Part shown: one piece after another, positions 8,985 through 17,106 of the stretch
How positions within the stretch are numbered: position 1 is the stretch's first letter
Layout: each line of letters begins with the position of its first letter
Notes under the pieces: generated by a model
Told to the model about the DNA's origin: nothing
Databases searched by the model: none
What the model saw: the letters and a program-made list of their open reading frames with translations, nothing else
NCBI RefSeq assembly: GCF_004345265.1
Contig: NZ_SLUM01000018.1
Span: 21,490 to 85,489, forward strand
From: Allofournierella massiliensis
GTDB lineage: Bacteria; Bacillota; Clostridia; Oscillospirales; Ruminococcaceae
Direction of reading: 5' to 3'
Length of the DNA stretch: 64,000 nucleotides
Position numbers and translations under genes: made by a program

Positions 8985-10259
8985 TTATTCCTCCTCGGGC
9001 TTGGGTTCAATGCGCACCAGCAGGCTGAGAATGCGCTTGTCCTCCACCTTTTCCACCGTGACATGCAGGTTCTGGAACTCGAAGCTCTCGCCGGGTTCGG
9101 GAATGTGCTCCAGGCACTCCAGAGCCCAGCCGGCCACGCTGGAATAGTCGCTGTCGAAATCCTTGATCTTCAGGTCCAGCTCGTCGAACAGATCGTCGAT
9201 GTTCACCTCGCCGGCCACCCGGTACAGGTTCTCCTCCAGCTTCTGGATGGGAGTCTCCTCCACCTCGTCGGTCTCGTCGAAGATCTCGCCCACCAGCTCC
9301 TCCAGCACGTCCTCCATGGTCACAAGGCCCAGTGTTCCGCCGTAGTCGTCGGTCACAATGGCCATGTGCTGCTTTTTGCGGCGCAGCTCGGCCAGCAGAT
9401 CATTGATGTGCTTGGTGCGGTACACGAAGGGAATGTCGCGGCAGAGTTCCCGCACGTTCACGGGTTTATTCTGCGCCAGGCAGCTGAACAGATCCCGGGT
9501 GTGGAGCATGCCGATGATGTGATCGATGTCGTTTTCATACACCGGAATGCGGGTGTAGCTGTTGGCCAGCACGGTGGCGATGATCTGATCCACCGGGTCA
9601 TTCACGTCCACAGCCAGCATATCCACGCGGGGAATCAGAATCTCCTGCACGGTAATATCGTCGAAGTCGATGACCGATTGGATGATGTCGGTCTCCTGAC
9701 TGTCCAGCACGCCTTCTTCCTCCACCGTATCGATGATGGTTTTCAGCTCATCCTCGGTCACGCTGGGCTGGTCGTCCGCTGCCTTGCGGCCGAAGGCCAG
9801 CTTTTTCAGCAGCACAAAGAACAGCACCAGCGGGGTGAACAGCTTGCGCAGCAGGTCAATGATGCCTGCCACCCGGATGGCGATGGCCTCCGCGTGCTCC
9901 TTGGCAAGGCTCTTGGGCAGAATCTCGCCGAAGATCAGCACCAGCAGGGTCATTACCACGGTGGAAACCATGGGGCCCCACTGCTGGCCCACAATGGCAA
10001 CTGCCATCACGGTGCCCAGCGAGGAGCTGGCCATGTTCACGATATTGTTACCGATCAGAATGGTGGAGATGGTCTTGTCGTAGTCGTCGGCAATTTTCAG
10101 CGCCAGAGCCGCGCCCTTGTCGCCGCTTTCGGCGCGGTTGCGCATGCGGATGCGGTTGAAGGAGGAAAGCGCGGTTTCGCTGCCGGAGAAAAACGCCGAA
10201 CCGGCAACCAGAAGAAGAATGAACAGGTACATACTAGGGCCAGGAGTATCCAAAAACAA
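8985..10259 (-). CDS. CNNM/CorC (hemolysin C family) membrane protein with CBS pair
   Basis: A 424-residue protein with an N-terminal CNNM (DUF21) transmembrane domain (about residues 8-190; GSAFFSGSETALSS, GEILPKSLA), two CBS domains (about 215-335, including IPRVDML and YTRIPVYENDIDHIIG), and a C-terminal CorC/HlyC domain (about 345-424; YRVAGEVNIDDLFDEL). Family members are Mg2+ transporters or regulators of ion export. The TTG start at 10259 is chosen because AAAGG stands 7 bases upstream, while the in-frame ATG at 10232 has no ribosome site. It is first in an operon with asnA behind a strong promoter. Confidence 0.9.
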   Translation of the reverse strand: MFLDTPGPSMYLFILLLVAGSAFFSGSETALSSFNRIRMRNRAESGDKGAALALKIADDYDKTISTILIGNNIVNMASSSLGTVMAVAIVGQQWGPMVSTVVMTLLVLIFGEILPKSLAKEHAEAIAIRVAGIIDLLRKLFTPLVLFFVLLKKLAFGRKAADDQPSVTEDELKTIIDTVEEEGVLDSQETDIIQSVIDFDDITVQEILIPRVDMLAVDVNDPVDQIIATVLANSYTRIPVYENDIDHIIGMLHTRDLFSCLAQNKPVNVRELCRDIPFVYRTKHINDLLAELRRKKQHMAIVTDDYGGTLGLVTMEDVLEELVGEIFDETDEVEETPIQKLEENLYRVAGEVNIDDLFDELDLKIKDFDSDYSSVAGWALECLEHIPEPGESFEFQNLHVTVEKVEDKRILSLLVRIEPKPEEE

Positions 10260-10330
10260 TCACGAACCTTTCTGAATTTCACATGTAGTTTATCGAATGC
10301 AGCCCCCGCATCAGGGGCAGGGGTTACCTT

Positions 10331-10358
10331 ATTATATATAACAGAACATGGCCGTCAA
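10331..10358 (-). promoter_or_regulatory. Promoter of the corC-asnA operon
   Basis: On the minus strand TTGACG (10358-10353) and TATAAT (10336-10331) are separated by 16 bp, upstream of the corC TTG start. Confidence 0.82.
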
Positions 10359-10559
10359 TGCAACAAAAATATGGCGGATGCTGGTGCCGGAGGACAAGGT
10401 GTTTTTGCCTGAGGGACAAAGGAATATGGATAAATGTTTCCTAAGTGTGAATCAATCTCAATGTTAAAGACAAAAGTAACAAAAAGTAACTGAGGAAAAC
10501 TGCGCTTTTGGTACATCGGGGAGAAACTTTTGAAAAGTGGCGACAAATGGATTATTCCG
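10359..10559. other. Intergenic spacer with an 8-9 bp direct repeat
   Basis: This AT-richer stretch between the divergent corC and HPr-like promoters has no convincing reading frame. AAAAGTAAC occurs twice, 10 bp apart (10472-10480, 10482-10490), about one helical turn, which could be a protein-binding site. Nothing else stands out. Confidence 0.4.
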
Positions 10560-10568
10560 TGCTATAAT
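10560..10568 (+). promoter_or_regulatory. Extended -10 promoter for the HPr-like gene
   Basis: TGCTATAAT is a consensus extended -10 element. No good -35 is visible at 17 bp; a start near 10575 would leave a leader of about 150 bases. Confidence 0.7.
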
Positions 10569-10574
10569 GCCTAC

Positions 10575-10712
10575 CAAGGAGCAAGGGTGTGTTTGAGGGG
10601 CGGCTGTTTCGGCCATACTAAGCACATCGGTGTTTGCTCCGGAAGAAAACCGGAATGCCGCGCGCAGGGGAAAGGCGCGCCGCCGGGAAAAAACCAATTT
10701 ATTTGATTTTTT
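10575..10712 (+). ncRNA. Structured 5' leader of the HPr-like gene
   Basis: The leader can fold into a closed domain: GGAGCAA (10578-10584) pairs perfectly with TTGCTCC (10634-10640), enclosing GC-rich sub-hairpins. A small CCGG/CCGG hairpin and a strong GCGCGC/GCGCGC hairpin (10660-10665 with 10675-10680) follow, then an A/T-rich stretch and GGGAGG at 10713. I recognise no known riboswitch consensus. Folding is inferred by eye. Confidence 0.5.
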
Positions 10713-10728
10713 GGGAGGCATGAGAACA

Positions 10729-10950
10729 ATGATGAAAGAGATCAAGGTTTCCAGCTTCAAACAGGTTAAGGACATTGTAAGCGCCGCAGCTTCCTGCGAG
10801 TGCGAGCTGAACGTGCAGGATCTGAAGGGCGTTATCGCCGATGCCAAGAGCATCTTGGGCCTGATGAATCTGGATTACAAGCACCCCGTCAAGCTGATGG
10901 GGGAGAACGCCGAGGAAGTAGAGCAGGTCTACAACGCGGTTGTTCAGTAA
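10729..10950 (+). CDS. HPr-like protein lacking the phosphocarrier histidine (Crh-like)
   Basis: A 73-residue protein of HPr size. The segment KSILGLMNLD aligns with the HPr region around regulatory Ser46 (KSIMGVMSL), so Ser41 here may be an HPr-kinase target. The HIS-15 loop (GIHARPAT in HPr) is replaced by SFKQVKDI, so PEP-dependent phosphate transfer to sugar permeases seems impossible. By analogy with Bacillus Crh, a regulatory role in carbon catabolite control is likely. The ATG at 10729 is 10 bases after GGGAGG; ATGs at 10720 and 10732 are also in frame. It is monocistronic, with a long structured leader and its own terminator. Confidence 0.75.
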   Translation: MMKEIKVSSFKQVKDIVSAAASCECELNVQDLKGVIADAKSILGLMNLDYKHPVKLMGENAEEVEQVYNAVVQ

Positions 10951-10974
10951 TCAAGCGCAAAACAAGGGAACGAA

Positions 10975-11010
10975 AGCCCGGCTGGTGCCAAGCACCAGCC
11001 GGGCTTTTCC
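10975..11010 (+). terminator. Terminator of the HPr-like gene
   Basis: AGCCCGGCTGGTG and CACCAGCCGGGCT form a perfect stem followed by TTTTCC. Confidence 0.9.
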
Positions 11011-11036
11011 TTTGCCGGAAAGCGCCTTTTTCTTCA

Positions 11037-11208
11037 GGCAGCGCCGCACAATTCACGCCGCATGGCTCAGGCGGACGTATCGCGCCCAAAATTTCCGTGC
11101 GATTCACCCAAAATGCTCACAGGTCCACCAGGGATCGACTGCGCTTCCGGGTTGCTGTCATAAAAATTTTCCGGCGCGCTGCACCATCTGGAATTGTGCG
11201 GTATTGCC
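11037..11208 (-). repeat. Interspersed repeat, full copy 1 (inverted orientation)
   Basis: 172 bp bounded by GGCAGCGCCGCACAATTC and the complement of GGCAATACCGCACAATTC. Read on the minus strand it matches copies at 21027 and 24842 along its whole length. It lies immediately upstream of cotH. No transposase or clear target duplication is seen. Confidence 0.85.
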
Positions 11209-11235
11209 TTTACAGCCTCCGGGCGGCATGGTAAA

Positions 11236-12927
11236 ATGAAAACAACTGTGACGCGAATATACGGGAAATGGGGCAATTTCTTGAAGAAAACAGTCAAATG
11301 GATCCTGGTCATCTGCTGTTTGTGCGGACTGGCCGGGTTTTTGGCGTTCAGCGGCTGGCAGCAGTCCCGCCAACTGTTCGGGGCCCGGCTGGCCGGGCAG
11401 AGCCAGATCGAGCGCATTACCCAAACCGCCGCGCTGACCGCCGACGAATGCGCACTGTACTGGAACGGGGTGGAGCTTGCCTATAATCGGGAGCTGGGGG
11501 CCTATTGCCTGCCTCAGCCGCTGGAAGGCGAGCCCACCGGTACGCTCAGTGCCCAGTGGGGCAGCATCTATCTGCCGGACTGGCTGTGGCAGGAGGATGG
11601 CGCCGAGGCCATCGCCAGCGGCAGCCCGCAGGCGGTGTATGTGAGCGATGGTAAGCAGTGGAAAAAACTGTATGTATACCGCAGCGGTATGCCGGTAATC
11701 GCCATCGACAGCCAGGTGCGGGTGAGTATCCCCCGCGACCGGGACGTGGTGGGCTACACCATGGGCCGCCTGCCGGTGGAAAACAACTACGGCAGCATCC
11801 GGGTGTTCTGGCCGGAGGGCAACCTGCGCCAGCAGGTGGTGAGCACCGGTGTGGAATGGCACTGGAGGGGCAACGCCAGCTATTTTGCGGACAAAAAGTC
11901 CTACCGGCTGAATCTGCTGGACGAAAACGGCAACCCGGACGCCCAGGACCTGCTGGGTCTTGGCTCGGATGCGGACTGGATTCTCTTGAACCTGGCCACC
12001 GACGTGACCCGCGTGCGGGACAAGGTGGCAAACGATCTGTGGAATCAGATGAGCGCCACCTGGGAGTTTGACCCGGCAGGGGCTGTCTGCGAGTTCGTGG
12101 AGCTGTATCTGAACGACGAATACATGGGTGTATACCTGCTGTGCACCAACATCGACCGGGAGCTGCTGGATCTTCAGGGCGGCGACCGGCTGTACAAATA
12201 CCGCCAGGCTACCATGATTCAGGATGAGGACTTTGACCAGCTGGAGCAGGAGCAAAGCCTGGAATGGCTCAATAAGCTGGAGGTGGTCTGGCCCAAACTG
12301 TGGACCGAGGGCGTCTGGCAGGAAATGCGGGACTATGTGACCGCCTTCTACCGGCCCGAGAGCCATCCGGAGGCGGAAGAGCTGGAGCAGATGGTCAATG
12401 TGGACAACCTGATCGATGTGGCCCTGTTCAAGCAGTTCACCTGCGCCATCGACAACTCCTACCAGAACCAGTATTATCTTTACCGCTCCGATGAAGGAAA
12501 AACCTATCGCATCCCCTGGGATCTGAACTACACCTTCGGCGACACCCACGACGGCCTGTTTGAGCTGGATTTCTCCACGCTGGTGGTGCCGGACATGGAG
12601 CTGAACAAGCTCTATGAGGCGGACCCGGAGGGCACCGCCGAACGGGTGGCCAGCCGCTGGGCTGAGCTGCGCGAGACCGTGTTCGACTGGGATGCGGTGT
12701 ATGAAGCCATGGAGAACGAGACCGACTATCTGGTTCGCAGCGGGGCCATGGGCAGGGACTGGGATCTCTGGGGGGCCGAAGGGGCCTATGCCAGCGGCCT
12801 TTCCGCCCACCGCACGCTGGATCTGGACGAGACCGACCAGCTGATGGAAAAGCGGCTGGAGTATCTGGATGAATATATGGCGGATTACCGGCCGGAAAGG
12901 GTGGAAGCGTTTGGATTACCGGAATGA
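11236..12927 (+). CDS. cotH: CotH-family protein kinase-like protein
   Basis: A 563-residue protein with an N-terminal membrane anchor (about residues 18-38, WILVICCLCGLAGFLAF) and an extracytoplasmic CotH domain. Family hallmarks are present: WHWRGNASYFADKKSYRLN with the invariant Lys region, DVTRVRDKVANDLW, the YMGVYLLCTNID strand, and IPWDLNYTFGDTHDG, the likely metal-binding Asp motif. CotH proteins are atypical kinases known from spore coats, but homologues are widespread. The ATG at 11236 has only a weak GGGCGG before it; a TTG at 11281 is possible. It overlaps the VTC gene by 17 bp, forming an operon with VTC and DUF4956. Confidence 0.86.
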   Translation: MKTTVTRIYGKWGNFLKKTVKWILVICCLCGLAGFLAFSGWQQSRQLFGARLAGQSQIERITQTAALTADECALYWNGVELAYNRELGAYCLPQPLEGEPTGTLSAQWGSIYLPDWLWQEDGAEAIASGSPQAVYVSDGKQWKKLYVYRSGMPVIAIDSQVRVSIPRDRDVVGYTMGRLPVENNYGSIRVFWPEGNLRQQVVSTGVEWHWRGNASYFADKKSYRLNLLDENGNPDAQDLLGLGSDADWILLNLATDVTRVRDKVANDLWNQMSATWEFDPAGAVCEFVELYLNDEYMGVYLLCTNIDRELLDLQGGDRLYKYRQATMIQDEDFDQLEQEQSLEWLNKLEVVWPKLWTEGVWQEMRDYVTAFYRPESHPEAEELEQMVNVDNLIDVALFKQFTCAIDNSYQNQYYLYRSDEGKTYRIPWDLNYTFGDTHDGLFELDFSTLVVPDMELNKLYEADPEGTAERVASRWAELRETVFDWDAVYEAMENETDYLVRSGAMGRDWDLWGAEGAYASGLSAHRTLDLDETDQLMEKRLEYLDEYMADYRPERVEAFGLPE

Positions 12928-13624
12928 ATGGAAATACCAGGTGAGCGGGGCTCAGCTGGCGGTGCTGGCGGCCCGGCTTTCGCCCATTCTGCGGCCGGAC
13001 GGTCATCACCGGCCCGGCGGCTACGCCATCCGCAGCCTGTATTTTGACGATTTTTCCAACAGCTGCCTGTGGGAGAACGAGGCTGGCGTGGACGACCGGC
13101 GCAAATACCGGCTGCGCATCTACAACGGCGATGCAAGCCTCATCAAGCTGGAGATCAAGGAAAAGCTGCACGGCATGACCCACAAGACCGCCTGCACCAT
13201 CACGCCGGAGCAGTGCCGGGCCATTATCCGGGGCACGCCCCCGCCGCTGGGCAAGGACAGCCCGCCTCCCATGAATCTTCTGGCGGCGGCCATGCGCACC
13301 CGGGGTCTTGCGCCCAAGGTGATCGTGGAATACGAGCGCACCGCCTACATAAGCCGATTGGGCAATGTGCGCATCACCTTTGACCGGAATATCGCGGCCA
13401 GCGCGGCGGTGGGGCTTTTTCTGGAACCCCGGGTGCCCCTCACGCCGGTGCTTCCGGCGGGCCAGCATGTGCTGGAGGTCAAGTACGACGAATTTTTACC
13501 GGATCCGGTGGCTCAGGTGCTGGAACTGGGCCATCTGCGGCGCACCGCGTTCTCCAAATATTATCTCAGCCGGCTGGTTTTGAGCGAGCCGCTGGCGGAA
13601 AGGGCAATGCAATATGAGTTTTAA
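12911..13624 (+). CDS. VTC-domain protein (polyphosphate polymerase-like)
   Basis: A 237-residue VTC tunnel domain related to the eukaryotic vacuolar polyphosphate polymerase Vtc4. Basic and acidic tunnel strands appear in order: YRNEWKYQ at the start, AIRSLYFDD, KYRLRIYNG, SLIKLEIKEK, VIVEYERTAY, NVRITFDRNI and VLEVKYDEFLPD. The TTG at 12911 is preferred: GGTGG lies 6 bases upstream and family members start right before the RNEWKY motif. The alternative ATG at 12869 lies deep in cotH. The ends overlap cotH and DUF4956, implying translational coupling. Whether bacterial members polymerise phosphate is not settled. Confidence 0.88.
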   Translation: MDYRNEWKYQVSGAQLAVLAARLSPILRPDGHHRPGGYAIRSLYFDDFSNSCLWENEAGVDDRRKYRLRIYNGDASLIKLEIKEKLHGMTHKTACTITPEQCRAIIRGTPPPLGKDSPPPMNLLAAAMRTRGLAPKVIVEYERTAYISRLGNVRITFDRNIAASAAVGLFLEPRVPLTPVLPAGQHVLEVKYDEFLPDPVAQVLELGHLRRTAFSKYYLSRLVLSEPLAERAMQYEF

Positions 13625-14288
13625 CGACGTGATCAAAAACAGCGTGCTGGAGGGCTTTGCCTCCACCGACATCACCCCCGCTGCGCTGGCGGTGGTGCTG
13701 GGCATCACCACCCTGCTGGGCGTGTATCTGTATGTGGTGTACCGGCTGGCCAGCCGCAACGCCTTTTACAGCCGGGATTTCAACAAGGCGCTGGCCCTGA
13801 TGCCGGTGATCACCGCCGCCATCGTGCTGGCCATGCAGAGCAGCATCGTGATCAGCCTGGGCATGGTGGGTGCGCTGTCCATCGTGCGTTTCCGCAACGC
13901 GGTGAAGGATCCCATGGATCTGGTGTTCCTGTTCTGGAGCATCAGCATCGGCATCGTGTGCGGCGCCCGGCTGTATTCCATTGCCATCATCGCCAGCCTG
14001 GTGGTCACCGTGCTGGTGTTCCTGCTGGATCTGGTGCCGGCGGGCAAGGCCCCCTTTCTGCTGGTGGTCAATGGCAGCGACCCCGATGTGGAACATGCGC
14101 TGGAGCCGGTGCTGCACCGCTTTGCCAAGAGCTGCCGGGTGAAGAGCCGCAACCTGACCGCACAGGGTGTGGATCTGATTGTGGAGCTGCGCACCAGCAA
14201 GGAGGCTCAGCTGGTGCAGGCCTGCGCCGCGGTGCCCGGTGTGGAGAGCGTGAGCCTGCTGGCCCACGACGGCGAGGCCCGGTTCTGA
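13614..14288 (+). CDS. DUF4956 membrane protein
   Basis: A 224-residue protein with about four helices in the first 140 residues, then a soluble C-terminal domain of about 75 residues. The conserved SIVRFRNAVKDPMDLVFLFW block after the third helix is the family signature. Function is not known. It overlaps the VTC gene by 11 bp; the ATG at 13614 is embedded in the last VTC codons and has GGAAAGGG upstream. DUF4956 genes are often found beside VTC and CotH genes, suggesting a membrane partner or exit path for their product. A terminator follows. Confidence 0.87.
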   Translation: MSFNDVIKNSVLEGFASTDITPAALAVVLGITTLLGVYLYVVYRLASRNAFYSRDFNKALALMPVITAAIVLAMQSSIVISLGMVGALSIVRFRNAVKDPMDLVFLFWSISIGIVCGARLYSIAIIASLVVTVLVFLLDLVPAGKAPFLLVVNGSDPDVEHALEPVLHRFAKSCRVKSRNLTAQGVDLIVELRTSKEAQLVQACAAVPGVESVSLLAHDGEARF

Positions 14289-14340
14289 GCCCTGCGCTTA
14301 TCGTTTTTTGCTTTCCAGTGTCCGGTCAATTCAGGCAAAC

Positions 14341-14384
14341 AAAAGTCGCCCGGTTTTCCAAACGGAAAACCGGGCGGCTTTTGT
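14341..14384. terminator. Bidirectional terminator between DUF4956 and ackA
   Basis: GTCGCCCGGTTTTCC pairs with GGAAAACCGGGCGGC around AAAC, flanked by A- and T-tracts. Confidence 0.93.
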
Positions 14385-14410
14385 TATTGTGCTTTATCTG
14401 GCGGAATGAA

Positions 14411-15610
14411 TCAGCCGTTCACCAGAGCCAGGGTGTCGCGGGCGATCATCAGCTCTTCGTTGGTGCAGACCATCAGGATCTTCACGCGGCTGTCCTCAGC
14501 GGACAGGTCGATGATGTCGGCGCCGCGCTGCTTGTTCTTCTCCTCGTCCAGCTTGATGCCGAAGAACTCCATGTTCTCGCAAACCTCTTTGCGCAGGGGA
14601 GCGTCGTTCTCGCCGATGCCGCCGGTGAAGACCACGCAGTCCAGACCGCCCATGGCAGCGGTGTAAGCGCCGATGTACTTCTTGATCTGGTAGTTCAGCA
14701 TCTCCTCGGCCAGGCGGGCGCGCTTGTTGCCGGACTGAGCGGCAGTCTCAACGTCACGCTTGTCGCTGGAAACGCCGGAAATGCCCAGCAGGCCGCTGTT
14801 CTTGTTCAGGTAGTCGGCCATCTCCTGACCATGGATGCCCAGCTTCTGCTCCATGTAGGTCACAACGCTGGGGTCAACGTCGCCGCAGCGGGTGCCCATC
14901 AGCACGCCGGCCAGCGGGGTCAGGCCCATGCTGGTGTCCACGCACTTGCCGCCGTCCACAGCGGTGATGGAGGAGCCGTTGCCCAGGTGGCAGGTGATCA
15001 TCTTCAGCTCGCTGGGATCCTTGCCCAGGAACTTGGCGGCAGCCATGCTCACATAGCGGTGGCTGGTGCCATGAGCGCCGTAGCGGCGGATGGAGTACTT
15101 TTCGTACATCTCGTAGGGCACGCCGTAGATGTAAGCCTTGGGAGGCATGGTCTGATGGAAGGTGGTGTCGAATACAACCACGTTGGGGGTCTCGGCGCCG
15201 AACACAGCCTTGGCGCTGCGCAGGCCCTGCACATGAGCCATGTTGTGAACGGGAGCCAGAGGAGCAATCTCCTCGATCTTGTCGATGATGGCGTCGGTCA
15301 CGATCTCGCTCTTGGTGAAGAACTCGGCGCCCTGCACAACGCGGTGGCCGATGGCACCGATCTCGCTCTTGTCCTTCACAACGGCGCCCTCGCCGGTGGT
15401 CATCATCTCAACGACCTTGGAGAAAGCCTCGGTGTGAGTGGGGAAGGGAACCTCTTCGGTCCAGGCGCCGCCGTTGGCCTTATGGGTGATCTTGCTGCCT
15501 TCGATGCCAATGCGCTCGCACAGGCCCTTGCACAGCACGTTCTCATTGTCCATGTCGATGAGCTGGTACTTCAGAGAAGAAGAACCACAGTTGATAACCA
15601 GAATCTTCAT
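14411..15610 (-). CDS. ackA: Acetate kinase
   Basis: Interconverts acetate plus ATP and acetyl phosphate plus ADP; in fermenters it yields ATP from acetyl phosphate. The 399-residue sequence starts MKILVINCGSSSLKYQLID, the ASKHA phosphate-binding loop, and contains VVFDTTFHQTMP, GAHGTSHRYVS (catalytic His region), CHLGNGSS and VFTGGIGEN. Length is normal. AGGAGG (complement of 15620-15625) fixes the start. No pta lies beside it. The gene is divergent from tmcAL, also an acetate-using enzyme. A leader with two competing hairpins precedes it. Confidence 0.96.
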   Translation of the reverse strand: MKILVINCGSSSLKYQLIDMDNENVLCKGLCERIGIEGSKITHKANGGAWTEEVPFPTHTEAFSKVVEMMTTGEGAVVKDKSEIGAIGHRVVQGAEFFTKSEIVTDAIIDKIEEIAPLAPVHNMAHVQGLRSAKAVFGAETPNVVVFDTTFHQTMPPKAYIYGVPYEMYEKYSIRRYGAHGTSHRYVSMAAAKFLGKDPSELKMITCHLGNGSSITAVDGGKCVDTSMGLTPLAGVLMGTRCGDVDPSVVTYMEQKLGIHGQEMADYLNKNSGLLGISGVSSDKRDVETAAQSGNKRARLAEEMLNYQIKKYIGAYTAAMGGLDCVVFTGGIGENDAPLRKEVCENMEFFGIKLDEEKNKQRGADIIDLSAEDSRVKILMVCTNEELMIARDTLALVNG

Positions 15611-15642
15611 GTGAAAGTTTCCTCCTGCAATCATGTAAAATC

Positions 15643-15702
15643 AAAAAATCGGCGCAAAAACCCGCGCCCAGGAAAAAGAGAACCTTTGACTGAGCCGGGT
15701 TT
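15643..15702 (-). promoter_or_regulatory. Possible attenuator in the ackA leader
   Basis: On the minus strand AAACCCG (15702-15696) can pair with CGGGTTT (15664-15658). The latter also forms the loop of a GGCGC/GCGCC hairpin (15668-15664 with 15655-15651) followed by GATTTTTT, a weak terminator. The two structures are mutually exclusive. The terminator stem is only 5 bp, so function is uncertain. Confidence 0.4.
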
Positions 15703-15730
15703 TTACATTTTGCTGTTTTTATTATATAAT
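15702..15730 (+). promoter_or_regulatory. Promoter of tmcAL
   Basis: TTTACA (15702-15707) and TATAAT (15725-15730) are 17 bp apart. The -10 lies in palindromic ATTATATAAT, so it could also serve ackA on the other strand. Confidence 0.82.
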
Positions 15731-15797
15731 GGAACCAATTCGTTTTCAAGAAGGTAGCCGGTTTTCCGGCAATAAGCCAGAGAAAGGCGGCGAAAAC

Positions 15798-17000
15798 ATG
15801 CGTCTGGCGGGCATTATCACAGAATACGACCCCTTTCATGCCGGTCATGCCTGGCAGCTGCGCCGGGCGCGGGAGCTGGGGGCACAGGTTATTGCGGTGT
15901 GCATGAGTGAGGATCTGACCCAGCGAGGCTCGGCGGCGCTGCTGCCTCCGGCGGTGCGGGCGGCGGCGGCGCTGGACGCGGGTGCCGATCTGGTGATCGG
16001 CCTGCCAAACCCCTGCGCGGTGCAAAGCGCCGAGGGCTTTGCCGCCGCCGGCGTGGCCGCTCTCAGCGCCCTTCCCGGGCTGGACAGTCTGGTGTTCGGG
16101 GCGGAAACGCCGGATACGGATGCTCTGATGGAGACCGCCCGGGTGCTGTGCAGCCCGGAATTTGACCGAACCGTGAAGCAGCTGGCGGGGCAGGGCATGG
16201 CCTTTGCCGCGGCCCGGGCCGCGGCGGCGGGCTCGCTGCACCCCTGTGCGCGGGAGATTCTGGCTCACCCCAACAACAATCTGGGGGTGGAGTACTGCAA
16301 GGCCATCCTGCGGCAGGGCAGCAGCCTTGTGCCGGTGCCGGTGCAGCGCACCGGCGCGCAGCACGGCCAGCAGACTCCCGGCGAGGAGGGCTTTGCCAGC
16401 GCCAGCTATCTGCGGGGGCTGTGGCGCCGGCAGGGCGTGCAGGCCCTTGCCCCCTATGTGCCCGCCGCGGCGCTGGAGCGGTATCAAAAAGCTGCGGCCC
16501 AGGGGCAGGATCTGGACGGGCGGGCCTTTTCCGTTGCGGTGCTCAGCCGGCTGCGGGCCATGGACCCGGCCCGGCTGGCCGCTGCCCGGGGCGCAGCCGA
16601 GGGGCTGGAGCACCGGCTGGCGGCGGCGGTGCGCTGTGCGCCGGATCTGGAAAGCCTGTACGCCGCCATGAAAACAAAACGGTATGCCCACGCCCGGCTG
16701 CGCCGCTATGCGCTGTGCGCGGCGCTGGGCTACGGGCCGGATCTTCCCCAGACGCCGCCCTATCTGCATGTGCTGGCGGCAAACCGGGCAGGGCTTTCCC
16801 TGCTGAAGGGAGCAGCGCTCCCGGCGGATACCTCGCTGGCCGCGCTGGAAAAAAAGAGCGAAGCGGCCCGGCAGATGGCCCGGGCCCATGCGGCAGGTGC
16901 GGATCTGGCGGCGCTGTGCCGGCGGATTCCCGGCCCGATGGGGAGTAGCTATACCCAAAAACCCTGCCTGATTACCGGGGGGTCTGGAAATAATTTCTAG
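15798..17000 (+). CDS. tmcAL: tRNA(Met) cytidine acetate ligase (YlbM family)
   Basis: Uses acetate and ATP to acetylate the wobble cytidine of elongator tRNA-Met through an acetyl-adenylate. The 400-residue protein begins MRLAGIITEYDPFHAGHAWQL, with the nucleotidyltransferase HxGH motif as HAGH; LPNPCAVQSAEGFA and the central NNNLGVEYCKAI segment are further family blocks. The start at 15798 is supported by AAAGGCGG; the upstream ATG at 15729 coincides with the -10 box and cannot be used from that promoter. Divergence from ackA puts two acetate enzymes on one control region. Confidence 0.92.
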   Translation: MRLAGIITEYDPFHAGHAWQLRRARELGAQVIAVCMSEDLTQRGSAALLPPAVRAAAALDAGADLVIGLPNPCAVQSAEGFAAAGVAALSALPGLDSLVFGAETPDTDALMETARVLCSPEFDRTVKQLAGQGMAFAAARAAAAGSLHPCAREILAHPNNNLGVEYCKAILRQGSSLVPVPVQRTGAQHGQQTPGEEGFASASYLRGLWRRQGVQALAPYVPAAALERYQKAAAQGQDLDGRAFSVAVLSRLRAMDPARLAAARGAAEGLEHRLAAAVRCAPDLESLYAAMKTKRYAHARLRRYALCAALGYGPDLPQTPPYLHVLAANRAGLSLLKGAALPADTSLAALEKKSEAARQMARAHAAGADLAALCRRIPGPMGSSYTQKPCLITGGSGNNF

Positions 17001-17038
17001 GCAAAACCGACAAATCACTGTTCGACTTTTTGTGGAAG

Positions 17039-17067
17039 TTGCATTTCGGAGAAAAAAGTCCTATAAT
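17039..17067 (+). promoter_or_regulatory. Promoter of the DUF1275 gene
   Basis: TTGCAT (17039-17044) and TATAAT (17062-17067), 17-bp spacer. Confidence 0.85.
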
Positions 17068-17106
17068 GGAGCCCGGAATAAACTACGGATCAGGAGGAAA
17101 TCGACG

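Noticed and set aside
11236..11280. Repeat element encoding a peptide fused to CotH
   Set aside because: The open frame across the repeat end is short, unlike between copies, and the signal anchor begins after it.
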